Source: Lunularia cruciata (Eukaryota; Streptophyta; Marchantiopsida; Lunulariales; Lunulariaceae). Taken from it: DNA of 64,000 nucleotides. A program made the translations under genes and the position numbers. Below are positions 10,428 through 21,720 of this stretch, piece by piece (position 1 is the stretch's first letter; every line of letters starts with the position of its first letter). The stretch spans positions 33,981,001-34,045,000 of the forward strand of contig OX419755.1 in the NCBI GenBank assembly GCA_948567375.1, read 5' to 3'. The notes under the pieces are model-generated. The model had not been told where the DNA came from and ran no database searches. It was given only the letters and a program-made list of their open reading frames with translations.

Positions 10428-11954
10428 AAGAGTGGGAAGAAAGAGAAGTATCAAAAGGGGTTTTTGGTTTAGAAGGACAAAGAAGTATCAAGGGAATTTT
10501 AAGTGACAGGGAATGATCAAAGAGAGGAAGGATAGAAAATAAGGGAGACAAGAGGAATCAAAATGAAATTAAAAAGATCAAAGAGTTTTAGAGACAGTGA
10601 AGAATATTTTTTTGGTTGTGATAGGGAAATGATGAAAGGAAGGGACCATAAAGGAAGAGAAAGGAAATGAGAAGGATCAAAGAAGGGTTTTAGAGACAAT
10701 GAAGAATTGTTTTTTGGTAGTGACATAGGTCTTTTGGTAGTAATATAGATCAAAGGAAGGTAGAAGGAAGAGATAGGAAATGAGAATGATTGAAGAGGGT
10801 TTTAGAGATAGTGAAGAATCTTTTTTGACAAGGAAATGATTGAAGGAAGAGACAATGAAGGAAGAGATAGGAAATGAGAAGGATCAAAGAGGGTTTTAGA
10901 GATAGTAAAGAATCTTTTTGGCAATGACAAGGAAGTGATCAAAGGAAATCAAAGTGATAAGGAAGTGAACAAAGGAAATCAAAATGACGGGAGAAATCAA
11001 AGTGAGTGAAGAATGGGAGTGACAGGGAAATAATTGAAAGAGGAGACAGTGAAGTGAAAGGAAGGAAGTGGAGGAATATACATGATAGCAATAGAGAGAG
11101 GTGACAATGAAGTGAAAGGAAGGAAGTGGAGGAATATACATGACAATGATCAAAGGAGGTGTCAATAAAGTGAAAGGAAGGAAGTGAAGAAATAGATAGG
11201 ACCAATAATCAAAAGAGGTGACAATGAAGTGAAAGGAAGGAAGTGAGGGAATAGACAAGACCAATAATCAAAGGAAGTGACATTGAGGAGAAGGAAATGA
11301 ATCAAAAGAGGGAAGGAGCAATGATCAAAGGAGGTGATAGTGAAGGAAAGGAAAAGAGACAATGAAGAATCTTTGGCAGAGGCAAATTTGTTTGTTGTTG
11401 TCTTGGGGCTGAAGAAACAAAGCAATTAAACATTTGAACTATACTTATGAGAGTTGCCTACGAGGATAGTGTAGTGGAAGAACATAGATTTTGGCTCAAC
11501 ATGTTTTTCTTTTCCAAAGGGCTTTCAGACAAGATAGCTTTGTTTTGGAGTTAGAATTGGAGGATTTGAATGAGGGTTGGATGACCAAGTTGTTCAAGTC
11601 ATTGAAGAGCAAGGAGGAGAGAAAAGGAGGACATGAGAGAACTAAGAGGGTTTTTGAATCTGTGTGTAGGAAGCTTCTATTGGGTTTTTTTTTCACTGTC
11701 TTTTTGAATTCTCTTGCAAATGTAGAGCTCACTAATTTGCAGCTAGGAATGTGTAATTTTCTTTGATATACCACTAATTGTGAGCTTTTCACCGCTTGGG
11801 TCAACAAAAAATTAAATCTGGTCTTTCACACGCTCTCAAGTGAATTGGTTCTGAGCATGAATTTCTAGGGAGATCAATGAATTGTGAAATCTAAGTGTGA
11901 GCAGCTAGATGCCCAATGCATTCTCAAGACCATATGATTGCCACAACAATGGTA
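10428..11954. repeat. Purine-rich block with two tandem repeat families
   Basis: The plus strand is A/G-rich. From ~10560 to 10930 a unit with GGGTTTTAGAGACAGTGAAGAA recurs at roughly 10579, 10686, 10796 and 10891 (spacing 95-110). From 11040 to 11365 a 58-bp unit beginning AGTGAAAGGAAGGAAGTG starts at 11053, 11111, 11169 and 11228, then two weaker copies. The last ~500 bp (11450-11954) are less repetitive. No coding domain was recognised. It sits exactly where the middle of A1 RT and most of the B1 5' LTR are missing. Confidence 0.75.
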
Positions 11955-12312
11955 ATATCCACACATACCACCTATTTGTGTAGAAGCTATGCATATCGTT
12001 CTTGGCTGGCATCACTATAGCTAATGCATTCTCTCCATGTGAACTCTCCACCAAACCAACCTCAAAATGGTCTCTATTCCGGCTTTGAATCAATGCTCTC
12101 TCCATGTCACTATATTGATAGGGATGTCAGAAAATTGGTGTATCGCTTGTCAGCTCAATCCAAATACCATATCCTTTTAGAGCACCCAAGTCCTTCATCT
12201 TGAAGGTAAAACAACTCATGTAGCTCCTCAAGAACCTCCAAACCCTCCGTCTTTCTCCTCCTATAAGCTTGGGTCCAAGATTTGGCTCCCAAGTATCCTC
12301 TATAATTATCAT
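11955..12312 (-). pseudogene. A1 RT N-terminal part
   Basis: Minus strand. WRFLRSYMSCFTFKMKDLG, then IWIELTSDTPIF, MERALIQSRNRDHFE, LVESSHGENA and VMPAKNDMH. These are the entry region of gypsy RT, up to a decayed 'CGDYRP' motif at ~11960, where the sequence switches to the purine-rich block. The same segment occurs in A2 at 39130-39560. Confidence 0.8.
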
Positions 12313-14476
12313 AGGAGTGGAAGATGTACTTACTAGTTGCTACATTGGGCCCTTGGGAGCAATAGTTTCATGCCCTTGACCACTAGAGGTCCTAATCTCC
12401 GTGTGAGAAACTGGTTGCAAGCTCCATACATCCTCTAACTGCATCTTAAGGAGACCAAAGGTATCCAATCTAAGACCTCACTCTCAAAAAGCATGGGAGC
12501 TTGGGAAACTCATAAGTAGTGTGGAGAAAGTAGCTTGGAGCTATCCAACTAGGTTCACCACTGCCATAGGTGACTTATTAGCCACTACCACCATCTGAGA
12601 CTAACGCTCGACATCCAAGATCTCATCAATAGTAAGGTAGTCGAGTCATTGAATCCCATCATAAGCGTGTTATAGAACCTCTATAGGTAAGAGGTTTGTC
12701 CACCAAAGACAAAGACAACGAGCCCATGATCCCACTCTGGCTGAATCTAAGTCTCATCCAAGAATGGACCTAATGTGTACTTGTCACCACTCTGGTGCAA
12801 GAATCACCCATCAAAGGAACATTCTCCAAAATGTAAGCTGGAGAAACAAATTGATGAACTTGGAGATGTCATAATATAGGTAACATCTCCCAAAACACAC
12901 CAAAATAGGGATCTTGAAGACTCAAACTTTGGCTAACATATATATATCTCTAACATGGCCATCCAGAACAAGCCAAATGAATAGGACCATGTCTTTCCAA
13001 ATTCTACAGCACGGAAATGTTTGCTTGAAGGGTCTTCTTGAAACCCTTGACTATTGATATTGGTAATAACTCAAGATACTAAAATGCCAAATGTGCCACA
13101 TGATGTAGAGAGAATTGTCTAATAGTCTCATCTTTCTCCACATATAAGTACCTCTATACTCATATCCCCGCCTATAGTACCGTAACTAGTCCAGTGCTAA
13201 TCCTACCAAACAACTCTTGTAGACATACTCCTTCTATTGGATATTGCCAGGCAATGAGTGTGGTATCAAGAGGAGTCAAAGTAATCAACTCTAGTGGCTC
13301 ATCCTCATACTAGTCTCTTGGTGGTACAAAGGCTCCACTCCAAGCATGCTGCACCAACTAATCTACATGTTAGTGTAATTTCTCCTCTAAACTCCACAAT
13401 GGAACATCAAAGGTGGATGGAAAAGTCCCACTTGTACTCCAAATCCAAGTGATCTCCTTTGGTACTAGAGTATCCTCTACATATGCGTTCTCCTCCAATA
13501 AGTCACATGGTTGTGTAACAACATCATTGAAAGTTGAAACTAATGCTGCTATGGTCCTTTACTGTAGTGAGCCAAGACTACCACTACTAAAGCGTATTGG
13601 TAGATGACATGCTCATTTCTCACCCAATTGCCAATCTGGTCTATAAGAGGCTATCTTCTCTCAATAGTCAATATTGAAACCCATGGGATACAACATTGAT
13701 CTCCCAACTAACACATCATATGACTCATCAATTGTTGCAATGGCCTCAGCTCTCACCATAGAGCTATCAGTTGGATGACCAGGCTGAATCTAAACAACAA
13801 GCTCTCCACAGTCAATATATTGTGTAGAATCACTCCTAGAGATGTTTGGATCTGAAATGGACACCTCTCAATATTGGTCTTCCATAACTCCAAACTGACA
13901 ACTGTAGCCTTCCCTAACATAAGAGGATGTGCACCAAAGTCTAGTAAGACCCTCTATGGTATATAGACCTTCCTTGAAGGTCCCACCAAACAAAATATCC
14001 CTCTTAGGTTATCCAATAGGAAAAATCTAGGTGTAAACCGTGCTCATTCAAAGTCCAGTCTAGATGGTAGCTCCTCCAATCTAATTGATGTTGCTTGCCA
14101 TAAACCACTAGTTGTTGAATGGATCCTATGCTCCTCAACTAAGTTTGATCCACTATTAACCACCTCTGTTCTATTAATAGGAATCACATCATTCCTACCC
14201 TCACAAAGCATGGAAGCCAACCAAAACACTAGGGTTAGATAACTCCCAATGTAAATATGTCACTTGCTGAGAAGAAAGGATAGCGCATAATCAACTAAGT
14301 GACCCCAAACATTGTGCTAAACTAATTTTGTGTAGTAGCAGGTGGCTGACTAGTAGGTAGTCTATCATGCACCCCATCACCATGTACCACACCTAAACTA
14401 GGATGTCTTAGAGCCATAGATGTTGTTTGTAGTGCCTTAGAGAGTATAAAAGACTAGGGAAGTCTGACCCATCTAC
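12313..14476 (-). pseudogene. A1 protease and gag-pol linker
   Basis: Collinear with A2 linker pieces 39561-40448 and 46605-47340. Protease is at ~13670-13935 on the minus strand. The reading runs through a substrate-binding region to SYDVLVGRSMLYPMGFNIDY, the conserved C-terminal protease segment (approximate reading). 14044-14229 is a 61-codon fragment without a recognised domain. The reading has many stops. The left end meets C1 at the target duplication 14477-14481. Confidence 0.6.
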
Positions 14477-14481
14477 CAGCC

Positions 14482-14787
14482 TGTAACAATATGGAGTTTA
14501 GCAACGAAGTTAGTTGGGCTTACGAAGTAGCACATAAGACAAAGTAGCCTAGAATATTCTAGAAGTATCTAGGAAGCTTCTTGGGAAGCTTCCTGACTAG
14601 CTTAGCTTGCATCTCAAGTAAGTAACTTCTAGAAGGAAGCTTCTAGAAGCTTCCAACTAGCTTAGCTTGCACGCCAAGTAGGCGGCTTCTAGAAGGAAAC
14701 TTCTTGAGAAGCTTCCTAGTTAACTTGGCTTGCACTCTAAGAAAGCGGCTTGAGGAAGCTTCTTGAGAAGCTTCTCAAGAACAAGAC
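14482..14787 (+). repeat. C1 outer 5' LTR piece
   Basis: Starts TGTAACAATATGG and matches the first ~306 bp of the C LTR. It lacks the last ~110 bp, including the TATA box region. It then switches to family A sequence. Confidence 0.9.
14552..14653 (+). promoter_or_regulatory. Heat-shock-element arrays in C LTR
   Basis: GAATATTCTAGAA (14552-14564) is three perfect alternating nGAAn/nTTCn units. GAAGCTTCTAGAAGCTTC (14636-14653) is four perfect units. Heat shock transcription factors bind such arrays, so the C LTR is probably heat-inducible when intact. The same arrays recur in every C LTR in the window. Confidence 0.65.
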
Positions 14788-14930
14788 ATTTCTTTGTTGG
14801 GGGCACATGATCTAGAGAGACACGGGCCTATTCATTTGTGATTTTGGATGGCCATGTTAGGGAATACACGTGTTGGCTGAGGTTTGGATCTTCAAGATCT
14901 CCAATCTGGTGTGTTTTGGGAGATGTTACA
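14788..14930 (+). repeat. Family A fragment captured between two C LTRs
   Basis: 143 bp in A-coding orientation on the plus strand, opposite to the surrounding A1. It matches the reverse complement of ~46605-46745 in A2 and ends GGGAGATGTTACA directly before the next TGTAACAATATGG. That is the junction expected at the upstream edge of C2 inside A2 before the solo B LTR was added. Confidence 0.8.
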
Positions 14931-15342
14931 TGTAACAATATGGAGTTTAGCAACAAAGTTGGTTGGGCTAACGAAGTAGCACATAAGACAAAGTAGACTA
15001 GAATATTATGGAAGTATCTAGGAAGCTTCTTAGGAAGCTTCCCGGCTAGCTTAGCTTGCTTCTCAAGTAAGTAGCTTCTAGAAGCTTCCAACTAGCTTAG
15101 CTTGCACGCCAAGTAGGCGGCTTCTAGAAAGAAGCTTCTTGAGAAGCTTCCTAGTTAACTTGGCTTGCACTCTAAGAAAGCGGCTTGAGGAAGCTTCTTG
15201 AGAAGCTTCTCAAGGGCCTTGTATGCTACCTATAAATACCAAAGCCAAAGCTCATGCTAGGCATTTGGAGTTTTCACTCATTCAAGTGTCCCAATATGAG
15301 TTTCCATTCTCCTATTTCTCTCCTCGAATTTGGTCTTTTACA
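14931..15342 (+). repeat. C1 inner 5' LTR (complete)
   Basis: 412 bp, TGTAACAATATGG...TTTTACA. It contains TTCTAGAAGCTTC (15076-15088) and the TATA-type box TATAAATA (15231-15238). It is followed at 15344-15355 by the primer site. Confidence 0.9.
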
Positions 15343-15343
15343 T

Positions 15344-15355
15344 TGGTATCAAAGC
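15344..15355 (+). other. C1 primer binding site
   Basis: TGGTATCAAAGC begins two bases after the LTR end. It differs by one base from the initiator-Met-type TGGTATCAGAGC. Confidence 0.8.
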
Positions 15356-15613
15356 AGGAATGGGATAGATGGAATTTATGGACCACCAAATCCACTTCCA
15401 CCAAACCATTGGGATTTTTGCATCCAAATACTACCCAAGCATCGTTTCACACAATTCATCACCTCGCACTTTGGACAAGATTTTATGCATATGATCACCA
15501 TATCTGAGGAACCTTTGGTGCTTCCGGTTGTAACTTAAGGAGAACGGTGGATGTGTTGTTTCTATGTGTTAATAAATTAGATAGATTGGGAGTGGTGTGA
15601 TAGAGGAGCAACC

Positions 15614-16522
15614 ATGGCGGCAATACTTGATGTAATCTTTGCTATGCAACAACAAATTGAGCACCTTACTTGATTGTTAGGTGAACGAGATCTTTGACAA
15701 CAAGAGCAGGTAGAGAGAGTACCAATTCGAGAAGGAGAAGATCGGATCAGATTCCCTAAACCCAAGGTATTTGAAGGCAAGAATCTCTTGGGTGCAATGG
15801 AGAATTTTTTGTTTGATTGTGAATGTTATTTTGAAGCTACCAATCTACAAGACAAGCAAAAATAGATTCTCTTGGCTTCTAGCCAATTGGATGGAGTACC
15901 AAAGCTATGGTGGAGATTCCAAGTGGAGCGAGCTAAACAACAAATGGTTACACCAATCTTGACATGGGCAGAATTCAAGAGCGCAATAATTAGTTGGTTC
16001 CAAGCTATAAATGTTGCACGGGATAAGTTGGCAGAGTTGAAACAGATTGGCTCTATAAGAAGTTACATCACGTAATTCCAAAACACCATCATGCAAATTC
16101 CAGATATATTGGAAGGTGAAGCTCTGGATCGATTTGTGAGGGGCTTGAAGGCAAGAACCAAATTAGAGGTAACTATGCGAGAGCCACAACACTTGGAGGA
16201 AGCCATGCGATTGGCCAAACGTTTTGATTCCTTGGTGGCAACAACTTGGTCTTGACCTCGACCTCCACAAAGCCTACCAATACACTACACACAAGTGGAG
16301 GAGCTAGCACCAATGGAGATTGATGCAATTCAATGAAGACCACTTGGCACGGCAGATAGGGAGAAACTATGACAAAATGGTGGTTGTTTTTTTTTGTCGC
16401 CAGTTGGGGCATTGCATTGCTGAATGTCCACTTAAGAATGGATGACCTCGACAAGTTATCCAAGTGGAGGTTGTGGAGCGAAATGATCAGGGAAACGAGG
16501 AATCCCAATAGGAGAATTTGAG
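15614..16522 (+). pseudogene. C1 gag
   Basis: Starts at the Met codon at 15614 (MAAILDVIFAMQQQIEHL). Typical gag segments follow: FPKPKVFEGKN, ILLASSQLDGVPKLWW, LTWAEFKSAIISWF, LEGEALDRFVRGLKA. The zinc knuckle at ~16395-16435 reads FCRQLGHCIAEC, with its first Cys turned to Phe. At least six stops fall at former Gln/Arg codons. C2 gag at 44237-45170 is the homologue. Confidence 0.85.
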
Positions 16523-16537
16523 CCGCCTATTGGGAGC

Positions 16538-16891
16538 TTGATTAGTTCCGATGGGATTGAAGGCTCAACCTATGCAAGTTTACTTCACTTGCAAGGTATG
16601 ATATCTAATTGGGGTTGTAAGATTTTGGTTGATTCTAGAAGTTCAAAGAATTGTATGTCTATGCAAGTAGCAAAGGAATTGGGTATTCCTATCAAGCCAA
16701 TGATTGGAAGTAGTTTGATGATGGCGGATGGTAGAAAGGGTTTTGCATTCTGCACCTCGCATCCTGTTACCTTCAAGATTGGGAATGAGTATTTGGAGTG
16801 TATGAGGTTTGTAGTGGCACCTCTACACTATGATATCATTCTGGGTCTACCTTGGCTTGAACGTCATAAGGTTCAATTTGATTGGACCTGA
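16538..16891 (+). pseudogene. C1 aspartic protease
   Basis: Retropepsin-like domain. CKILVDSRSSKNCMS holds the catalytic position, where D-S-G has become D-S-R. MRFVVAPLHYDIILGLPWL is the second conserved segment. It is open for 117 codons but probably inactive through the Gly loss. Confidence 0.85.
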
Positions 16892-17155
16892 CGCCAAATT
16901 CAAGTACAACACCAAGGTAGGAATTTCCAATTAGGGTGTCTGGCACCTTTGAGTAAGACACCTAAGAATAGTCAGTCCCAAGATGGGAAGTTTGTTGAGA
17001 AGGTAGCCATAGAGCAAACCTTGAAGGAAGTGGAGAAGTTTGCCAAGAAAGCAACCATGGAGTAGGCTTGGAAGAGAGATGAGTCCCTAGAAGGGAAGTT
17101 TGTTAGTAAAGCAGCCATAGAGCAAGCTTTAGAGGAAGATAAGTTTGTATTAGCG

Positions 17156-18570
17156 GTGTGGATCAAGCCGATTGCACAAGACCAATCTGTGGAGGACCAA
17201 GAGCCTCATCAAGCAATGGTTGATCGGATAGTTAAGGAGTTTGTAGACGTATTTCTGGATGATCTGCCAAAGCGATTACCCTCCGATCGAGGTATGCCCT
17301 TCAAGATCAAGTTATTGCCAAGAACTCCAATGAGTACACCAATCTATCGGCTCTCACCAAAGGAGTTGGAGGAGTTGCAAACAACACTTATAGAGTTGTT
17401 GGAGAAGTACTTCATACGACATAGTACCTCTCCTTGGGAGCACCGGTACTATTTGTTCCAAAGAAGGATGGAGGATTTCATTTCTGTATTGATTATCATG
17501 GGCTCAATAATCAAACTGTGAAGAATGCATATCCCTTGCCTCAGATTGATGACTTGCTTGATCAACTAAGTGGAGCACGTTACTTTTCCAAGTTGGATCT
17601 TTGCAATGGCTATTGGCAAATTCCAATTGATAGAGAGGATGTGCAAAAGACTGCCTTTCGCACAAGGTATGGGCATTTTGAGTGGAGAGTTTTACCTTAC
17701 GGACTCACTAATGCACCAACAGTCTTCATGGATCAGATGCACCGGGTGTTGGAAGGACTATTGGATTGGTCAATGGTGGTGTTCTTGGATGAAATCTTAA
17801 TCTATAGCAAGACAGAGGCTAAACACATGAATCATGTGCAAGAAGTCCTAAGATGACTACGACAACAAAAAATTTATTGCAAGAAGTCAAAGTGTGCCTT
17901 TTGGCAGAAGTAGGTTACCTTCTTGGGTCATAAGATCTCCTCAGAGGGGATCAAGATGGAAGAAGAGAAGATCAAGGCTATTACTGATTGGCCTACCCCA
18001 AAGGATGCTATAGAAGTACAGGCATTCAATGGATTGGCCAGTTTTTACCAACGGTTCATCCACTATTATGCTCATGTGGTTGCACCATTGACTGACCTCT
18101 AGGAAAAGAACTCAAGCTTCTAGTGGAACACCAAGCATGAAGAAGCATTCCAGAAGTTGAAACATATGGTGTCTTCAAGACCCATTCTTCAACCATATGA
18201 TTCTCAACTACCTTGTGTGGTTGATTTTGATGCAACTAACTTTGCAATTAGAGTTGTGTTGCAATAAGAATTCCGAGATGGACTACATCCCATTGCCTTT
18301 GTGTCTTGCCAACTAAATATAGCTAAAAGAAATTACTCTGTTTGAGATTGGGAACAACTTGCAATGGTATATGCCACCAAGGTATGGAGGCATTATCTCT
18401 TGGGGAAACAAGTCCTCATGTGAATTGATCACAAGCCATTGCTGCAAACCTTACACCTGGAGCACATGAAGAGTCGATATCATCAATAGGAAGAGCAACT
18501 CCAATTGTTTGACATCAAACTTGATTACAAACCAGGTCAGTTCCATGTCATCCCTAATGCTCTATCATGA
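17156..18570 (+). pseudogene. C1 reverse transcriptase and RNase H
   Basis: RT: IYRLSPKELEELQTTL, then a +1 frame change near 17435, PVLFVPKKDGGFHFCIDYH, NAYPLPQIDDLLDQLSGA, FSKLDLCNGYWQIPI, RTRYGHFEWRVLPYGLTNAP. The YxDD box reads FLDEIL, with the second Asp replaced. RNase H at ~17880-18570 is heavily stopped but aligns with C2 42196-43080. At 18568-18570 TGA stands where C2 keeps CGA (S-R-Q-P). Confidence 0.88.
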
Positions 18571-18579
18571 CAACCTGAT

Positions 18580-19920
18580 TTGAAGTCTCTTCCTCTCATT
18601 GCGGCATCAATTACAATGGTGTCAATTGACCCCAAGATCCATAATGAGTTCCGGTTAGCTCTACAACAAGATCCCTTCTTCCAAATAGTACATGGTCATC
18701 TAACAATAGGTGACAAGGAGTACAACACCTTCTCCTTCAAGGAAGGGCTTCTATTCTATGCGGACCGGATATATGTTCCAGCCAAAGGTGATCTTTGACT
18801 TGTGCGCCTTCAAGAAGCCCATGATTTATCCATTGCTGGTCACATGGGTGTGGACAAGACCTTGGTTACCCTCCAACATCAATGGTGGTGGCCCAACATG
18901 GCACGAGATGTTCAAGAATTTGTCCGATTTGTGTGAGAGTTGCCAACGTAACAAGGCCAACAACCAGAAGCCAAGTAGACTCCTTCAACCACTTGCCATT
19001 CCATCAGCTCGCTGGGAGCATGTGAGCTTGGATCTCATCACATCCTTGCCAAAGACAAAACAAGGACACACCGCCATCATGGTGTTTGTGGATAAGCTTA
19101 GTAAGCAAATCCACTTGGCACCGACTTGTGATACCATGGATGCTCCAACTTAAGCGCAAATCTACTTCGACAATATCTTCAAGCATCATGGGATTCCATG
19201 CATATTCATCTCCGACCGTATTCATCTCTGACCATGATCCTTGATTTACCAAGAAGTTTTGGCAAGCACTCTTTCAAATACTTGACACCAAGCTTGCTTT
19301 GTCCATGGCCTATCATCCTCAAATTGATGGACAAACCGAACGTGCAAATTGTACATTGGAAGATATGTTGCATTCCTTTATCAATGTCCATCATACCAAT
19401 TGGGATGAATGTCTTACCGCTATAGAATTTGCCTACAATAATTCCAAACAAGCAAGCACCAATTCTCTCCTTTCTTTCTCAATTTTGGCCAAGATCCGCT
19501 TGTTCTAGATTCTCTTCTTGCTCCCTCTCCATCTCAAGCTCCTCATACTTCTACATTCTTGATCACTATATTCCAATCTCTCCAACAAGCCAAGTCTCAC
19601 CTCCTTGTTGCTCTGAATCGCCAAAAACAATATGCGGACCACCATCGTCGTGATCTCACCTTTGAAGTTGGTGATAAAGTCATGCTACCCTCCAGTAACC
19701 TCCCTCTTCCACTTGATACCCAAGTTTGTAAACTTGCTCCTAATTGGATAGGACCCTTTGATATCACCCAAATTGTCTCTTTTGTTGCTTATTGACTTGC
19801 CTTGCCTTGTCACAACGTATCCATCTTGTCTTTCATGTTTCCAAGTTGAAACCCTTTGTTCCTAACCCCTCTTCCTTTTCCTCTCGAGTCCAACCTCCTC
19901 CTCTTCATGTCCCTATCAAT
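18580..19920 (+). pseudogene. C1 integrase
   Basis: Zinc-binding region 18800-18970, in broken frames, includes LCESCQRNKA. The catalytic core begins WEHVSLDLITSLPKTKQG (first Asp), then a frameshifted MVFVDKLSKQIHLAP. The SMAYHPQIDGQTERAN segment carries the third acidic site as Asp/Gln-Thr-Glu context. The C-terminal GPY/F-type module lies at 19559-19795 (VGDKVML, LAPNWIGPFDI). The chromodomain begins at ~19918 and is cut after a few residues by the junction with LTR sequence. Confidence 0.85.
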
Positions 19921-19929
19921 GATCATGAG

Positions 19930-20025
19930 GAGTCTCATGCTAGGCATTTGGAGATTTCCCTCATTCAAGTGTCCCAATGTGAGTTTCCATTCTCCTATTT
20001 CTCTCCTTGGATTTGGTCTTTTACA
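19930..20025 (+). repeat. C1 3' LTR, last ~90 bp
   Basis: CTCATGCTAGGCATTTGGAG to TTTTACA matches only the end of the C LTR. It is joined directly to the chromodomain start. Confidence 0.85.
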
Positions 20026-21720
20026 CAACCTTTCCTCTCTATGGGTCCAACTCCACTAATGCTCCTCTAGGCTCTAGAGCACGTACTGCACTCGTAATCA
20101 CTGCGGTAGAGGCATCTACTTGTATTGCTTTGCACATGAAATCCAAGACATCTCTATCACCAACATATGAGGTGGAGGCCTCAACACCCGAATTTGATAT
20201 CCTTTGAGTTATGGCCATGCTAGCCAATCTCTACTCCAACTGCTCAATCCAAGTAGCCATAGTTGCATCAAAAGTAAGGGCAGGTACTACACTTCTACCA
20301 TGTGTGGATCCTCTATCACCATACCACCTCATCCTCCATGACTCAGAGCTCCTCCACTTCATGCCATAGTAGTCTCTACCACTCAGTAACTCCAAGTGTA
20401 AGTCAAAACATCAATCATTAGTGTGACCAAATTTGTGGCAATGCTCACATTGCCTCTGTGATGGCTGTGATGCAATAGAGATATCAGGTCCATTGCCTTG
20501 AGTGCACTCTTTCCTATGAGAAGTCCACCACAAATCCAACAAGCAACACTACCACTCATTGGGTATTGTTCATCCAAAAATGAAGCTAAGGTCTAGCTAC
20601 ACTAGGCCCTCCTCTCTCTATAGGATCTAGGTTTTCCACCTTGTCCTTGGAAACCGACATGGAGTGTTGCACTCTATTGTAATCTAGAAGAAATAACAAT
20701 TGTGGATGAGGTCTCTGTACCAAATAAAGATGTCGCCACTCTCTTCTCCACCATGTTGAGCACAATATGCTCAACCAAACTAAAGACCACCGCCAAAGTA
20801 AGTGAAGTAGCTTGTAACATCTACTTGTAGCATCATGTACTCTATGTTGCAACTCTTTGTCCAATATCCTATGCCAAAATTGGACTGCTTGGACCTCAAT
20901 AACTCCTTGAGTAAAACTGATCAATTTTCTCATGCAAGTATATGCCTAGTGTAGTCTTTCTTCAGTCTTCCATTGAAAATCTTGCAAGCTCCTTAGCTTG
21001 TCAGTCCACAATCCTTGGTAGTTTTGCCTCAAACATGGGAAGAACTCCACCATGGAGTTAAACCTTGGTACTACACAACCTCCTTAAGTAGTACCTCCAC
21101 TCATAGTAGCACCATCTCCAAGAGATCCTCCAACGTTACTAGAGCTAGAACTCATGGGTTTTGCTGATCTACCCTTAGAAACTGAGCATGAAGTGATGGA
21201 GAAATAGTTTGGAGACCAAATTTTCTCCATAGCTCAATCTCCTTCAAGTGAGCTCTCCTAAACTCTTGGTAGTCGTCCATTAGTGGACCCTCCAAGTGCT
21301 AAAATAACCCCTTCCATGCCATTAAGGGTGTGATAAAATTTGGGTTCCGCATCTGTTCCAAATCACACCAACTATCAAACTCTTGGATGAATCATCCAAC
21401 TCAATGGTACCCACTATACTATATTAATGCCTAGGGCCTTTGGGGGCCCCATAAATCTTGTCCATGTCCCACAATAATGGTGCAAACACTCCAAGTGCAC
21501 TCTCAATTGAATTGCTCCTATGTCAAACTCCAACTTAGAATCAATCTCTTCCCTCATTGGGACTTGAAATTGATACCAAGCACTACTCTGGGTAAACCTA
21601 CTACATACTACAATGCTATCTCCTCTAGAATCTCCAAATAACTTTGTTGTGACACAATAACCAAAAATTGCAACCCGCAATCAAAACCACCTCAAGCACC
21701 CCCACCAAGTGCCAATGTAC
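20026..21720 (-). pseudogene. A1 gag with two zinc knuckles
   Basis: Minus strand. The readable gag segment 20586-20933 includes FTQGVIEVQAVQFWHRIL. The segment CWICGG-L (20500-20550) is a decayed first knuckle. CEHCHKFGHTND-stop-C (~20400-20450) is a C-x2-C-x4-H-x4-C knuckle with one stop inside. 20039-20227 matches A2 gag at 47387-47746. The C1 insertion lies immediately downstream in coding direction. Confidence 0.7.

Larger units (their letters stand above)
14482..20025 (+). mobile_element. Chromovirus C1 (Ty3/gypsy) inserted in A1 gag
   Basis: A plus-strand element with a compound 5' LTR (14482-15342), primer site, gag, protease, RT, RNase H, integrase and a truncated 3' LTR. Flanks are CAGCC (14477-14481) and CAACC (20026-20030). 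They differ by one base, and the A2 gag reads CAACC at the same site (near 47436), so this is a genuine 5-bp target duplication. Most of the chromodomain and 3' LTR are deleted. Relative to C2 it has many CGA-to-TGA and CAA-to-TAA stops. Confidence 0.9.

Noticed and set aside
10517-11425. Minus-strand Ser/Leu/Phe-rich frames, including 122 codons at 10896-11264
   Set aside because: These are translations of the tandem purine-rich repeats in several overlapping frames.
11491-11807. Overlapping frames of 91 (+) and 103 (-) codons
   Set aside because: Mirror-image open frames in biased sequence; no motif, no splice context, and located in a junction block between dead elements.
13413-13607. 64-codon plus frame as a gene
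   Set aside because: Shadow of the family A linker, which is read on the minus strand.
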